Shown in pieces: positions 38,104-48,514 of a stretch of 64,000 nt of DNA. The stretch covers positions 806,001-870,000 of the forward strand of contig OY829943.1 of the NCBI GenBank assembly GCA_963692465.1, written 5' to 3'. This DNA is from JAUZOB01 sp963692465. GTDB lineage: Bacteria; Bacteroidota; Bacteroidia; Bacteroidales; Prolixibacteraceae. How positions within the stretch are numbered: position 1 is the stretch's first letter; each line of letters starts with the position of its first letter. The position numbers and the translations under genes are program-made. The notes under the pieces were generated by a model. That model was given only the letters and a program-made list of their open reading frames with translations. It was not told where the DNA came from and made no database searches.

Positions 38104-39075
38104 TCAAATAAGACCATCAACAGTCACAATATGACCATCTTCGCCATACTTCAACTCGATCACCTTAAGGCTCCTCAACCATGTTTTTCCTCCGGAAGGA
38201 ACGCTATCATGATAGAAGAGATACCATTTACCATTAAATTCGACTATCGCATGGTGGGTAGTCCATCCAACCACAGGAGTGAGTATTACGCCCTGATAGG
38301 CAAACGGTCCATAAGGGTTATCACCGGTAGCATAGCATAACAAATGCGTATCGCCCGTAGAGTAAGAGAAATAGTACTTCCCGTTATAACGGTGCATCCA
38401 CGAGGCTTCAAAGAAACGGCTTTCGGTTTGTCCGGCTTTCATCGGTGAACCATCCGGATTCAGTATGATGATCGGACGTGGTTCTTCTGCAAAGCCAAGC
38501 ATGTCATCCGACAAGCGAACGACTCTTGAAGGCAATGCTGGCTCATCACCTTCAGGCAAACAGGCGCATTCAAGAGCTTTGCTATCTCTGTAACGTTGCA
38601 ACTGTCCTCCCCACAAGCCTCCGAAATACATGTAATGCACCCCGGTTGTGTCTTCAAAAACAGCAGGATCAATACTATAACTACCCCTAATCGGATCGGG
38701 CCCGGGAATAAACGGTCCGGCTGGACTTTCGGATATGGCGACACCGATACGGAAAATATCATTTTTGTCCTTCAATGGATAATACATATAATATTTCCCG
38801 TTCTTAAAAGCCACATCACAATCCCACAACTGTCGACCAGCCCACGGAATATCACTGACTTTCAACACTACACCGTGGTCCGTTAACGGTTCGCTTTCTA
38901 TATCGGAAGTTGAGAAAACATGATAATCGTTCATGTCGAAATGGTCGCCGTTATCATTTTCGGGAATGCCTGACTCTCGGTCGTGCGAGGGATAAATGTA
39001 CAGTTTCCCCTCAAATACATGAACAGCCGGATCAGCCATAAAATCGTTCCCGACCAAATATTTTGCTTTTTTCAT
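38104..39075 (-). CDS. GH43 xylosidase-type enzyme without signal peptide
   Basis: A 323-residue single-domain GH43 enzyme. The start MKKAKYLVGNDFMADPAV has no signal peptide, so it should act in the cytoplasm on products imported by the symporter encoded two genes upstream. Catalytic residues: base Asp in MADPAVHVFEGKLY, Asp in YSIDPAVFED and acid Glu in RFFEASWMHRYNGKYYF. The compact form and the IYPSHDRESG loop resemble the GH43 subfamily 1 exo-xylosidases of Bacteroides xylan loci. I choose the ATG at 39075, 10 bases after the GH10 stop; an in-frame ATG at 39108 would overlap GH10. Confidence 0.88.
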   Translation of the reverse strand: MKKAKYLVGNDFMADPAVHVFEGKLYIYPSHDRESGIPENDNGDHFDMNDYHVFSTSDIESEPLTDHGVVLKVSDIPWAGRQLWDCDVAFKNGKYYMYYPLKDKNDIFRIGVAISESPAGPFIPGPDPIRGSYSIDPAVFEDTTGVHYMYFGGLWGGQLQRYRDSKALECACLPEGDEPALPSRVVRLSDDMLGFAEEPRPIIILNPDGSPMKAGQTESRFFEASWMHRYNGKYYFSYSTGDTHLLCYATGDNPYGPFAYQGVILTPVVGWTTHHAIVEFNGKWYLFYHDSVPSGGKTWLRSLKVIELKYGEDGHIVTVDGLI

Positions 39076-39085
39076 CTGGCGACTG

Positions 39086-40207
39086 CTATTTCTTGCCGTT
39101 ATATTCATTTGCCATTTTAATCATTTCATCAACAATCCTTTTCGGTCGGTTATTGCGGTCAAAAAGCAGCGGATAATCCTTTCGTCCCGGAATTGGAAAG
39201 TTATTCAGCCATGAACATGCATCGTTCAATCCCCAAACGGTAATACGATCAATAACACCACTGTATTTCAAAAATAAACCGAACATATCCAATATCCGTT
39301 GGTTCCATTTTTGTTGAACCGAATCCGGAACGGCCTCGTGATATGGATCTTTGTCTTTGGTATATTCAAAACGGGTTGAAACATCAGCTCCCGAATACGG
39401 GCTCGGAAGAATCGACATATCCCATTCGGTAATCAGTATTTTTACTCCGGCATCTTTCAATTTTTTGAAGGTTGTTTCGGTGGCTTCAAGCGATGGTGAA
39501 TCCATCTGCATATGCGATTGCGAGCCAACAGCATCAATTCTGCAACCAGCTGTCTTCAGCTCTTTGACCATCTTTATCACTGCGTCACATTTAGCTGAAT
39601 TTTCCATATTATAGTCGTTGTAATACAATTCGGCATTCGGATCAGCTTCATGTGCAAATTGGAAAGCATACTTAATAAAATCCTTTCCAAGAATACGGTA
39701 AAATTTACTATTGCGATACGCCCCATTATCTTCAAAAGCCTCATTTACAACATCCCAACCTTTTATGCGGCCTTTGTAACGTCCAACTACGGCATAGATA
39801 TGCTGACGCATGCGCTCTTTCAAAACTTCACGAGATACCTCTTTGCCGCTGTCATCCACAAAAAACCAGCTACCGATCTGAGAATGCCACATCAGACAAT
39901 GTCCGGTTACAACCAGTTTGTTTTTTTCTGCAAACGCGACTACTTTATCGGCATCCGTCCAGTTATATTTATTTTCCTGCGGATGAATGGGGCCCGGCTT
40001 CATGCAGTTTTCAGGAACAATTGCACTGAATTCTTTTCTGATCAAGTCCGTCTCGGCAGGATTAATCCCGTTCACCTGTTGCATATTGACAGCTACGCCC
40101 ATCAAAAAATTGCTTTTGGTAGCCTCAGCTAATGTTTGCCTGGCCATTGTCTGGACTGAAGCCAAAAACATCATCGAAATAGTAATAGCAACAATTTTAT
40201 TTTTCAT
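39086..40207 (-). CDS. GH10 endo-beta-1,4-xylanase
   Basis: A 373-residue secreted GH10 xylanase, the backbone-cutting enzyme of the locus. Signal peptide about 1-22. Motifs: FSAIVPENCMKPGPIHP, VTGHCLMWHSQ, acid/base Glu156 in WDVVNEAFED and nucleophile Glu261 in ILITEWDMS, with VWGLNDACSWL near the end. It is a plain catalytic domain with no binding-module insert and no lipobox, so a periplasmic location is more likely than surface anchoring. It is the only endo-xylanase in the window; a surface endo-enzyme may be encoded elsewhere. Confidence 0.96.
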   Translation of the reverse strand: MKNKIVAITISMMFLASVQTMARQTLAEATKSNFLMGVAVNMQQVNGINPAETDLIRKEFSAIVPENCMKPGPIHPQENKYNWTDADKVVAFAEKNKLVVTGHCLMWHSQIGSWFFVDDSGKEVSREVLKERMRQHIYAVVGRYKGRIKGWDVVNEAFEDNGAYRNSKFYRILGKDFIKYAFQFAHEADPNAELYYNDYNMENSAKCDAVIKMVKELKTAGCRIDAVGSQSHMQMDSPSLEATETTFKKLKDAGVKILITEWDMSILPSPYSGADVSTRFEYTKDKDPYHEAVPDSVQQKWNQRILDMFGLFLKYSGVIDRITVWGLNDACSWLNNFPIPGRKDYPLLFDRNNRPKRIVDEMIKMANEYNGKK

Positions 40208-40253
40208 TTATCGTCGGTTTTTATAAGGTCAAATAAATTTAATTTACGAATCG

Positions 40254-41714
40254 TTATTTTTCCGCACGGCGAGCCTTCAAATCCGCTTCAATTCTTACTT
40301 CCATTTTCTTATCAATTACATAGAAAAAAAGCAAACCTGCACCTATAAGGAAAGGGATTGAAGGGAAAATACTTACAAGCATTCTTGCGCCAGTAGCCAC
40401 AGATTCTGGTTGAACAATCGGCTGACCTGCCATGCCACTTTCTTTGGGAATATACCCGTATAAATGTAAAATTCCGGTTACTAAGGAGCCTCCTATTGAC
40501 AAACCTGCTTTCAGACCAACCATCATTGCAGAAAAGATAATCGCTGTTGCCCTTCGCCTGGTTTTCCATTCGGAATAGTCGGCCACATCAGCAATCATAG
40601 TCCAAAGAATAGGAATCGTAATACCATAAAAAAATCCATGCAGAATTTGCGAGCTGAACATTAAGATTACACCACCCGGTTTGAAAAAGTAAAAGATGAA
40701 AACAAAAAGAGCAGCCGCAATTAAGTCATATTTATAAACATCCCGTTTGCCATATTTGTCGGCCAGTTTTTTCGACAATGAAATGCCTGCAATCATAAAT
40801 ATGATCCCCCCTGCATTGAACAAGCCGAAGCCGGTCGCTACAGGGTCTGAGCCAGAGAAATTGAAACCTAAGCCTGAAAAAAAAGAAAGAATCGGGTTGA
40901 TAAATTTGATAAGAGCATTCTTATCTACGTAATTATTGAAATAATAGACATACGCCCCTCCTTTCATGGCCAGTGTGATGAATACCAGAATAGTGAGAAC
41001 AAGCATAATCAACCATGGCCTGTTCTTCGAAAGATCAGACAGATCATCTTTTAAAGACGATTTTTGTTCAGGACTGGGGACAACACGTTCTCTGGTTGAA
41101 AAAAACGTTATAAGTAACATGATGGTACCAATAATGGACAACCAGATCATTACGGTTTCAATCCCGACAGCTTTATCTCCGTGACCGGCATATTCAATGA
41201 TGGGTAACATAAATACCTGCACAAAAAACTGAGCAAACATTACTGCAACAAACCGGTACGAAGAAATGCTGTTCCTTTCGCCCATATCGCCGGTTAAAAC
41301 ACCGCTCAAGGCCGAATATGGCAAGTTACTGGAAGCATACAACAGCAACAAAAAAGTGTAAGTAATAGCAGCATAAATCAATTTGCCTTTGTATGAAAAA
41401 TGGGGGGTTGTAAATGCGAGGAATGCCACGACACCTAATGGAATCGCAGTGTACAATACCCAGGGCCTGAATTTACCCCATCTGGAATTAGTTCTATCAG
41501 CCAAAACCCCAATGATTGGATTAAATATAAATGCAGCGACCAACCCAACAGTAAGCATTATAATTGAGGCATCAGTGTTTTTCAAGCCATAAATGTCGGT
41601 ATAGAAATAAGCTAAATAAGTAATTAGTGTTTGGAAAACCAGATTTGCAGCTAAGTCTCCAAGACTATATCCGATCTTTTCAAAAACAGATACTTTTTGC
41701 GATATGTTATTCAT
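40254..41714 (-). CDS. Inner-membrane sugar:cation symporter (GPH/MFS family)
   Basis: A 486-residue 12-helix transporter of the glycoside-pentoside-hexuronide family, related to XynT/MelB proteins that co-transport oligosaccharides with a cation. Features: VFEKIGYSLGDLAANLVFQ at the N terminus, IGVLADRTNSRWGKFRPWVL in the loop after helix 2, and IPILWTMIADVADYSEWKTRRRATA in the second half, all typical of the family. It likely imports xylobiose-size products for the adjacent cytoplasmic GH43. The start at 41714 (MNNISQKVSVFEK) fits the family; an ATG at 41726 is also possible, 7 bases after the preceding GH43 stop. Confidence 0.93.
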   Translation of the reverse strand: MNNISQKVSVFEKIGYSLGDLAANLVFQTLITYLAYFYTDIYGLKNTDASIIMLTVGLVAAFIFNPIIGVLADRTNSRWGKFRPWVLYTAIPLGVVAFLAFTTPHFSYKGKLIYAAITYTFLLLLYASSNLPYSALSGVLTGDMGERNSISSYRFVAVMFAQFFVQVFMLPIIEYAGHGDKAVGIETVMIWLSIIGTIMLLITFFSTRERVVPSPEQKSSLKDDLSDLSKNRPWLIMLVLTILVFITLAMKGGAYVYYFNNYVDKNALIKFINPILSFFSGLGFNFSGSDPVATGFGLFNAGGIIFMIAGISLSKKLADKYGKRDVYKYDLIAAALFVFIFYFFKPGGVILMFSSQILHGFFYGITIPILWTMIADVADYSEWKTRRRATAIIFSAMMVGLKAGLSIGGSLVTGILHLYGYIPKESGMAGQPIVQPESVATGARMLVSIFPSIPFLIGAGLLFFYVIDKKMEVRIEADLKARRAEK

Positions 41715-41733
41715 ATTATCGAACATAAACAGT

Positions 41734-43440
41734 TTAATGGTTATTTTCCATAGCAGATTTAGTTGCTGCACTTGTTGCATAAAGGCCTATACATGCACCG
41801 ACAAAGCCGCCCGCACGCATGGTACTAAGATTAGCTCCATCAGCATTGGCATACAATGTTTTCCAGTTTTCCCCGTCAAAGCTGTACAGAAAGTCGTAAT
41901 AACGCCCTCTTCCTATTACTTTAAGAACGATAGGAGAATCAGCTTCCCCTTGAGGCAGAGGCAAAACCATTAGTGTTGTTTTGCTTTTTTCAAGACGGTT
42001 CACAATGAGTGATTTCACCCCGTTTGCAATCGTTTTTCCAACTACAAAATGATACTTTTCATTTTGAAAAAGAACCATTCCTGCAAAATCATTTTCCGAA
42101 TTAGGAGAAAATTCCAATTTCGTTTCTGCCTCAAAATTGGTGTGTTGTTGTCGTCTCAATATGGCAGCTGGTGATTTCTTTTCTTCAATATTTACAGGCA
42201 TTGGGATGATGCTTAATTTTCCATTGCCTGTTGAATAAAATTTTTCCTGGGGTGTACGGATAAATATCCATGAATAATCAAGATTGAGAGAATGAAAGTC
42301 ATCCTTGTATTCAAAATTTCCGGTTGTCGGATTTTTAGCCGACTTTAATCCCTTTTTGTCTACGATCGTAGGGATTGCTTTCCCTTGAGGCAGGATCACC
42401 GGAAATCCATCATGCCATGTCACCGGAAGCAGATAAGTTTCACGACCTGTATTTATTAGATTCTCTTCATACGGACGACAAGCAAGAAACACGGCCCACC
42501 ACTTACCATCCAAAGCTTGTACCAGGTCAGCGTGGCCGGAACAGGTTACCCGTTCACTGCGATTATTCGGAAGATCACGTTGAGTTAAAATAGGATTACT
42601 TTTATATTCTTCAAATGGTCCCCAAGGCGATTTACTTCGTAACACAACTTCAGAATGATCGACATCTGTTCCTCCTTCTGCACACATCAAATAATAGTAC
42701 CCATTTGTTTTATACATGTGTGGACCTTCAATCCAGATAGGTTTCTTTTCAATTTTGGTCCCTCCTCTGAGAATTTCTTTATATTTCCCAGTAGTTCTGT
42801 CGTGTTCCACATCAAATTCATACAATCGAATCGAACGTTGCTGTTCCCAATCGGCCGTCCCCTCTGGTGCCGCATTATGAACAATATATCCTTTCCCATC
42901 TGCATCGAAAAAGAAAGAAGGATCAATTCCATCAATATCGGGCAGTCGGATAGGATCACTCCACCCTTTTGCCGGATCTTTAGTCTTAACAAAGAAATTT
43001 CCAATTCCAAAAGCACTGGTGGTTATCATATAGAACGTGTCGTTATGTGGATTATATGAAATAGCCGGAGCAAATATTCCCATGGAAATATCCTGCGTAG
43101 TGAGGTTAAGCTGTGATGGTCTGTCAAGCACATGTCCTATTTGAGTCCAGTTTACCAAATCCTTACTCGTAAAAATGGGAACTCCGGGATAAAAGCTAAA
43201 AGAAGAGTTGACCAAATAAAAAGTATCTCCTTTTCGGCAAATAGATGGATCCGGGTAAAACCCGGCAACAATCGGGTTGAAATATTGATTCTTTGAATCT
43301 ATCGTTTTATTAAATCTATCGTCTTCCCCGGTGTATTTGAAATAATCAAACTGTGCAATTTGTGCTTTTACTGAAGCGAAAGCACACAAAGACAACATGA
43401 TTGAAATGCAAACAGAGTGAACCATTATATTCGTCTTCAT
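41734..43440 (-). CDS. GH43 arabinofuranosidase/xylosidase with C-terminal beta-sandwich
   Basis: A 568-residue secreted GH43 enzyme. Signal peptide about 1-26, ending in VKAQ. The propeller (about 52-365) shows base Asp in AGFYPDPSICRKGDTFYL, the tuning Asp in DGIDPSFFFDADG and acid Glu in WIEGPHMYKTNGYYYLM; SGHADLVQ follows. The C-terminal GH43_C2-type domain (about 375-568) includes RRQQHTNFEAETKLEF and GMVLFQNEKYHFVVG. Members with this layout act on arabinose-substituted xylo-oligosaccharides or as xylosidases; by eye I cannot choose between them. Confidence 0.9.
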   Translation of the reverse strand: MKTNIMVHSVCISIMLSLCAFASVKAQIAQFDYFKYTGEDDRFNKTIDSKNQYFNPIVAGFYPDPSICRKGDTFYLVNSSFSFYPGVPIFTSKDLVNWTQIGHVLDRPSQLNLTTQDISMGIFAPAISYNPHNDTFYMITTSAFGIGNFFVKTKDPAKGWSDPIRLPDIDGIDPSFFFDADGKGYIVHNAAPEGTADWEQQRSIRLYEFDVEHDRTTGKYKEILRGGTKIEKKPIWIEGPHMYKTNGYYYLMCAEGGTDVDHSEVVLRSKSPWGPFEEYKSNPILTQRDLPNNRSERVTCSGHADLVQALDGKWWAVFLACRPYEENLINTGRETYLLPVTWHDGFPVILPQGKAIPTIVDKKGLKSAKNPTTGNFEYKDDFHSLNLDYSWIFIRTPQEKFYSTGNGKLSIIPMPVNIEEKKSPAAILRRQQHTNFEAETKLEFSPNSENDFAGMVLFQNEKYHFVVGKTIANGVKSLIVNRLEKSKTTLMVLPLPQGEADSPIVLKVIGRGRYYDFLYSFDGENWKTLYANADGANLSTMRAGGFVGACIGLYATSAATKSAMENNH

Positions 43441-43489
43441 ATTTATTTTAAGTATGTGATTATTTCAGCGTTTTCTCGTATTACAGTCT

Positions 43490-45925
43490 TTATTTGCTTT
43501 CCTTAGAAGTCGCTAATCGCAAGACGGTCATTGAATTTGCGGGGAACGATCGTGCTATTGTTGAACCAGTAAATTTCACTAGCTCTACCTTAGGCGAAAC
43601 TTTTATTGGTGAGTCTAACGTATTTTCGTCTGTTTCTCTATCGGCAGAAAGTACAATCGCCTTCCCGCTTCCGGTAAGTGAATCTGCACCTTTCAAATTA
43701 ATTTGTGTTTTGACCGACTTATGAGAAACGTTGACAATCTTCAAAATAACATCACCTGATCGATCATCATACGCTGCACTTAAACAAAGACTTTTAACTT
43801 TTACGTTTGCATCAGACACTTCCTGAACTAATTTGCCATCCAAATAACCTTTCACTGAATTACCCCGAATTTCAACTTTAACATCATACCACTTCCCCGG
43901 GTTAATACCGGCATTAATCGATTCAATAAACATTCCCATCTCCATTTGGTGTGCAGAATTTCCAAACCCACCAAGGTCCCAACGAGTGCGTTCTGCATTA
44001 TTACGGTTATGGAAATAAATCTGGAATCCGTTTTCGCCTGAAAGCTTACGAGCCTTTAATTTTATTGTGTAGTCCGTCCATGTAGTATCGCCCATAAAAA
44101 TGGTAGTATTTGGAGCAAAAGCAGATTGTCTCAGTATTCCATTATGAACTGACCATTCCCCTTTTCCCGTTTTTCTCCATTTACTGTCAACTTTAGAAAA
44201 GTCAGGCTTTAGCAGCACCTTGCCTTTGGAAGACACCACTTCTACATCTTTAAATTCCGCAGAATTCAGCCAGGTCCCGAGCCCGATGCATCCATTAGAA
44301 TGAGGCATCTCAATTGAAGGAACTCCCGCGATATTAATAGGTAAAGAAACAGTCCCCTGATTGGCCGCAAACATTTGCTGTACATAATAACTAGGAAGGC
44401 CAAACCAGTGATAGCTATCAAAATTAATCAGATTGACAGGCCATGCCTTATGGTTTGCATTACAAAAGAGTGGAGCATACGATCCCATCATCACAATATC
44501 AGAGTTACGTTCCATTCCCGTCATCCATGCAGCTTCACCAATTGCGCCTCTTAAATTGCCATTGCCGGTATTACTCGTCACAGCATATTCGCCAATAAAA
44601 ATCTTCGGTCCTTTCCTGTCATAAGAGTCATATCTATTTGAATTCCAGATAAACCAGTCCGGATTATTGTAATAATGTTCATCAATATACTCAGGGCCAT
44701 GAGTCTTCGGGTGTCCGCCTGCCCATTCATTGGCTATCAGCTTCATATCCGGATATTTTGAAAGAATTGCCGTTGCGATCAAATCCCAACGTTCGGCATA
44801 AGGCGCCATTCCGTTTTCATTTCCTATTTCAATATATTTCAGGTTAAATGGTTTTGGATGCCCGCTTTGAGCACGTAAACTTCCCCAAACCGAGGTTTCT
44901 GAACCATTAGCATATTCGATAGCATCCAAAATATCCTGAATCCATTGTCCCATTCGATCAAGAGGGACGACCTCTTTGTGCGAAATGCCTGCATTAACAC
45001 AAAACAAGGGCTCTGCTCCAAGATCTTCAGCCAGTTGCAAATATTCATGAAAACCCAGACCTTGTGTGGCATTATAGCCCCAAATATTCCACAACGGAGT
45101 GCGAGTATCAATATTACCAATCGTATTTTTCCAGTGATTCATATGAGCGAAATCATCCCCTTCGACCCAACACCCTCCTGGAAATCGCAAAAATTTTGGA
45201 TGTAAGGCATTCACGGCTTCTGCCAAATCAACACGTAAACCATGATTTTTCCATGTTTGTTCAGGAAGCAACGAGACCATATCAAGGTACAACTTACCAT
45301 TTCCTTCACCTGCAATTTCAAGATGAGCTTTCGGATCACTACCCAATGCGTTCAGAGTCAATGAGAAATATTTCCAATCCGTACCTACTCCTTTTATCTC
45401 ACTCGAAGCAAGTTCATTTCCATCGGAACCGACTAACTTGATTTTTAATGATGAATCATATCCATCCGGAGTTCGGGCTGCCATTTTGAAAGAATAATTT
45501 TTACCTTTCTCAATATTCATTCCCCAATACCCGTCATTTTCCAAGATAAATGAACCGTTCACATTAATAAAAAGCGATTTACGATTAAATGCATTGAGCG
45601 GTAAAACCGGCGGCATGGATTGAACGTTTGCGGTAATTACAGAGGCATTGCAATTTCCGTTTGGATTCACGAACTTCCAGTTTTGCAGGTTATCTGCATC
45701 TTCAAAAGAACGGTTACGTACCATTTCAGGATATATTCCTCCATCCGCAGAAAGATTGATATCTTCAAAAAAGACGCCAAACAACATCGGTGAGATAGAA
45801 TGAGCAGGCTTTCCTACATCGACTGTTATTGTTCCATTTATAGATTTCTCAGGCTGAGCCCGCAATAAAATTGGCATTAAAAGCAAAGCGAAAATCAAGC
45901 TCTGCTGAAAGATTTTCCGTTTCAT
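43490..45925 (-). CDS. GH51 alpha-L-arabinofuranosidase (long form with CBM4-like domain)
   Basis: An 811-residue secreted GH51 enzyme. Signal peptide 1-23, ending in LRAQ. An N-terminal strand typical of the family (ISPMLFGVFFEDINLSADGG) is interrupted by a CBM4/9-like sandwich (about 75-220, FEDADNLQNWKF ... LYLDMVSLLP). The TIM barrel then carries FLRFPGGCWVEG, acid/base Glu370 in EIGNENGMAP and nucleophile Glu446 in FIGEYAVTS. Residues about 560-720 (VVSSKGKVLLKPDFSKV...) look like a further concanavalin-type domain inserted before the closing sandwich. It removes alpha-L-arabinofuranose from arabinoxylan. Confidence 0.92.
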   Translation of the reverse strand: MKRKIFQQSLIFALLLMPILLRAQPEKSINGTITVDVGKPAHSISPMLFGVFFEDINLSADGGIYPEMVRNRSFEDADNLQNWKFVNPNGNCNASVITANVQSMPPVLPLNAFNRKSLFINVNGSFILENDGYWGMNIEKGKNYSFKMAARTPDGYDSSLKIKLVGSDGNELASSEIKGVGTDWKYFSLTLNALGSDPKAHLEIAGEGNGKLYLDMVSLLPEQTWKNHGLRVDLAEAVNALHPKFLRFPGGCWVEGDDFAHMNHWKNTIGNIDTRTPLWNIWGYNATQGLGFHEYLQLAEDLGAEPLFCVNAGISHKEVVPLDRMGQWIQDILDAIEYANGSETSVWGSLRAQSGHPKPFNLKYIEIGNENGMAPYAERWDLIATAILSKYPDMKLIANEWAGGHPKTHGPEYIDEHYYNNPDWFIWNSNRYDSYDRKGPKIFIGEYAVTSNTGNGNLRGAIGEAAWMTGMERNSDIVMMGSYAPLFCNANHKAWPVNLINFDSYHWFGLPSYYVQQMFAANQGTVSLPINIAGVPSIEMPHSNGCIGLGTWLNSAEFKDVEVVSSKGKVLLKPDFSKVDSKWRKTGKGEWSVHNGILRQSAFAPNTTIFMGDTTWTDYTIKLKARKLSGENGFQIYFHNRNNAERTRWDLGGFGNSAHQMEMGMFIESINAGINPGKWYDVKVEIRGNSVKGYLDGKLVQEVSDANVKVKSLCLSAAYDDRSGDVILKIVNVSHKSVKTQINLKGADSLTGSGKAIVLSADRETDENTLDSPIKVSPKVELVKFTGSTIARSFPANSMTVLRLATSKESK

Positions 45926-46039
45926 GAGGTTCGATTAAAAATATTATATTTTTTCATAAAGTCTTTATTTACAACACGATTATCAGATGTTAATTTTTAT
46001 TTATCACTCAAAACACCCACCGTGACATGGTGTTTATTG

Positions 46040-48514
46040 CTATTGTTTTTTTACGACAAGGGTATATGATTTGCCGGCCTTTGTAGGCAAATCATATAGA
46101 AAAGTCGGCTTAAGGTTCCCTGTATTCAGTTTCGTCAAATCCGAGATTAAAGGATCTTTCACTTTAACCGTTACGAAAAATGGATTTGGGTTTTCGCCCG
46201 ATGCAGGTTTCAATAGCTGACTAACGGCTAAAGAGATTTCATTGGGTACGCGGATCCGGCAATTACCACCGATGGAAGATTTAATAGTAGCCTTAACTAA
46301 CTTTCCGTTTTGCCATTGAATATCCACTTCGTATCCACCTATTGCCTTCAGTCCTTTAACTGTTCCATTTTGCCATGCATTCGGCAGAGCAGGTAATAAA
46401 TGAACAGCTCCATCCTGGCTCTGTAAAAGCATTTCGGCAATACCCGAAGTACATCCGAAATTACCATCAATCTGAAAAGGTGGATGAGCATCAAAAAGAT
46501 TAGGATATGTTCCGCCCCTTTGTGTTCCATCAGGCTGAATAGATGGTGTCAACTGGTCGGTTATAAGTTTATAAGCATGATCACCATCCTGCAGTCGTGC
46601 CCACAAGTTTACCTTCCACCCCATCGACCAACCGGTAGATTCATCGCTCCGGGCTATCAGGGAAGTCTTTGCAGCAGCAAATAGCTCCGGTGTACGATAA
46701 GGCGAAATCTGATTTGAAGGGAAAAGTCCATACAAATGTGAGACATGCCGATGATGATCTTTTTCGTTATCCCAATCGTACATCCATTCCTGCAATTGTC
46801 CCCATTTCCCTATCTGCATCGGAGGCAAACGTTTGAGTGTTGCTTTTATTTTTGCAATTAATTCATCGTCTGTCTGCAGTATCTCAGCGGCTCTGACCGT
46901 CTCTGTCAATAGATCAAAAACCAACTGATTGTCCATCGTCGTTCCGGCAGAAATTGATGATTCCGGGTGTACCGAGGGAGCATTCTCAGGCGAAACAGAA
47001 GGACAGACCACCAGCCATTTATGCTCCGGCTCTTCCACCAAAAAATCAAGGAAAAATTGTGCAGCTCCTTTGATCACCGGGTAAACCGACTTCAGATATT
47101 CTTTATTCCCGCTGTACTCATATTTGTTGAACAAATGCGTCGAAAGCCACGCCCCACCCATTGGCCACATTCCCCAGAATGCACCGTCAACCGGGCCGGT
47201 AATGCGCCATATATCCGTATTATGGTGCACTACCCATCCTTGTGCGCCATACATATCCCTGGCAGTTTGCTTTCCTGTTTCGGAGAGTTCGTGTAACATC
47301 TGTACCAGCGGTTCGTTCATTTCGGTTAAATTGGTAATTTCAGACGGCCAGTAATTCATTTCCGTATTAATATTCACCGTGTATTTACTATCCCACAACG
47401 GCATGAGTTGATCAGTCCAAATCCCCTGCAGGTTAGCAGGTTGACCACCGGGACGTGAAGAGGAGATCAACAAATAACGACCGAACTGAAAATACAAAAC
47501 AACAAGCTGAGGATCATTGCCTTTGGCAAATTGTTCGAGCCGAATATTCGTGGGATTTTTAACCGCATCGGTTACTCCCAAATCGAGACTCACCCTTTTA
47601 AAATAACTTTGATAATCCGCGATATGATCTTTTAAGGCTTGGTCGTATTTCTTTTTCAGTGCTTTCTGTAAAAAAGCATTTACCCTTTCATCAGCATTAG
47701 CACGAATGTCTTTGTAATTTTTAAAGTTGGATGCGATAGAAATGTAAAGAGTGGCAACATCGGCATTAGCCACATTCAACGTGGTGTCGCCGGCAACTAT
47801 GGAACCACCGTGGGTCACTATTTTCACTTTTGCTTCAAAGTGCACATTACCTTGTACCGTTTCATGGTCGCTTGTTATCCCCGACAGAATGAGTTCGTCT
47901 GTACCTTTTGTCGAAACGCTGACTTTCGAGGGTCTGTCCATGGTGGCAGCAAAACTTACCGAACCCGGTTTATCGGCCGAAATACGTGCAATTATCACCT
48001 GGTCGGGATATGATGCAAATACTTTAGTTGTGTATTTCACTCCATTCCGAATATAATGCGTTGTGACGACCGCCTTTTCCAGATCAAGCTCTCTATAATA
48101 GTCGGAGTAATTATCCGGTCCGGGGAAAGAGAGCCGAAGATTTCCAACTGTCTGATAAAGCATTCCCTGAGATGTTTTACTAATAAAATTTTGATCGATA
48201 ATATCCTGAGCTTCTTTATATTTTCCATCAAAAATCAGCTTTCGCACTTCAGGTAAAGCCTCTTTTGCATTTGGGTTATCATTACGGTTCGGTTGACCAG
48301 CCCACACGGTATTTTCGTTGAGCTGGATTACTTCTTTACAAGGATCACCAAACACCATGGCACCCAAACGACCATTACCCACCGGCAACGCTTCGACCCA
48401 TTGTTTGGCAGGCTTATCATACCACAACTTCAATAACGCACCTGATTGATTCTGCGCTTGTACGTTAACAACTATACCAACCAGCAACAGACTGTACAAT
48501 ACGACTTTTTTCAT
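46040..48514 (-). CDS. GH95 alpha-L-galactosidase or alpha-L-fucosidase
   Basis: An 824-residue secreted GH95 enzyme (signal peptide 1-20). Landmarks: WVEALPVGNGRLGAMVFG, QLNENTVWAG, Asn381/Asn383 in NINTEMNYWP, PSVSPENAPS with the catalytic Glu, and FQIDGNFGCTSGIAEML with its Asp. GH95 contains 1,2-alpha-L-fucosidases and alpha-L-galactosidases; a member in a Bacteroides ovatus xylan locus is known to remove L-galactose from complex arabinoxylan. After the NYWP motif many fucosidases read ECHEPL, whereas this protein reads EMNEPL (Asn400 for His), which is consistent with a sugar preference other than fucose. The start codon overlaps the preceding GH31 stop by 4 bases. Confidence 0.9.
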   Translation of the reverse strand: MKKVVLYSLLLVGIVVNVQAQNQSGALLKLWYDKPAKQWVEALPVGNGRLGAMVFGDPCKEVIQLNENTVWAGQPNRNDNPNAKEALPEVRKLIFDGKYKEAQDIIDQNFISKTSQGMLYQTVGNLRLSFPGPDNYSDYYRELDLEKAVVTTHYIRNGVKYTTKVFASYPDQVIIARISADKPGSVSFAATMDRPSKVSVSTKGTDELILSGITSDHETVQGNVHFEAKVKIVTHGGSIVAGDTTLNVANADVATLYISIASNFKNYKDIRANADERVNAFLQKALKKKYDQALKDHIADYQSYFKRVSLDLGVTDAVKNPTNIRLEQFAKGNDPQLVVLYFQFGRYLLISSSRPGGQPANLQGIWTDQLMPLWDSKYTVNINTEMNYWPSEITNLTEMNEPLVQMLHELSETGKQTARDMYGAQGWVVHHNTDIWRITGPVDGAFWGMWPMGGAWLSTHLFNKYEYSGNKEYLKSVYPVIKGAAQFFLDFLVEEPEHKWLVVCPSVSPENAPSVHPESSISAGTTMDNQLVFDLLTETVRAAEILQTDDELIAKIKATLKRLPPMQIGKWGQLQEWMYDWDNEKDHHRHVSHLYGLFPSNQISPYRTPELFAAAKTSLIARSDESTGWSMGWKVNLWARLQDGDHAYKLITDQLTPSIQPDGTQRGGTYPNLFDAHPPFQIDGNFGCTSGIAEMLLQSQDGAVHLLPALPNAWQNGTVKGLKAIGGYEVDIQWQNGKLVKATIKSSIGGNCRIRVPNEISLAVSQLLKPASGENPNPFFVTVKVKDPLISDLTKLNTGNLKPTFLYDLPTKAGKSYTLVVKKQ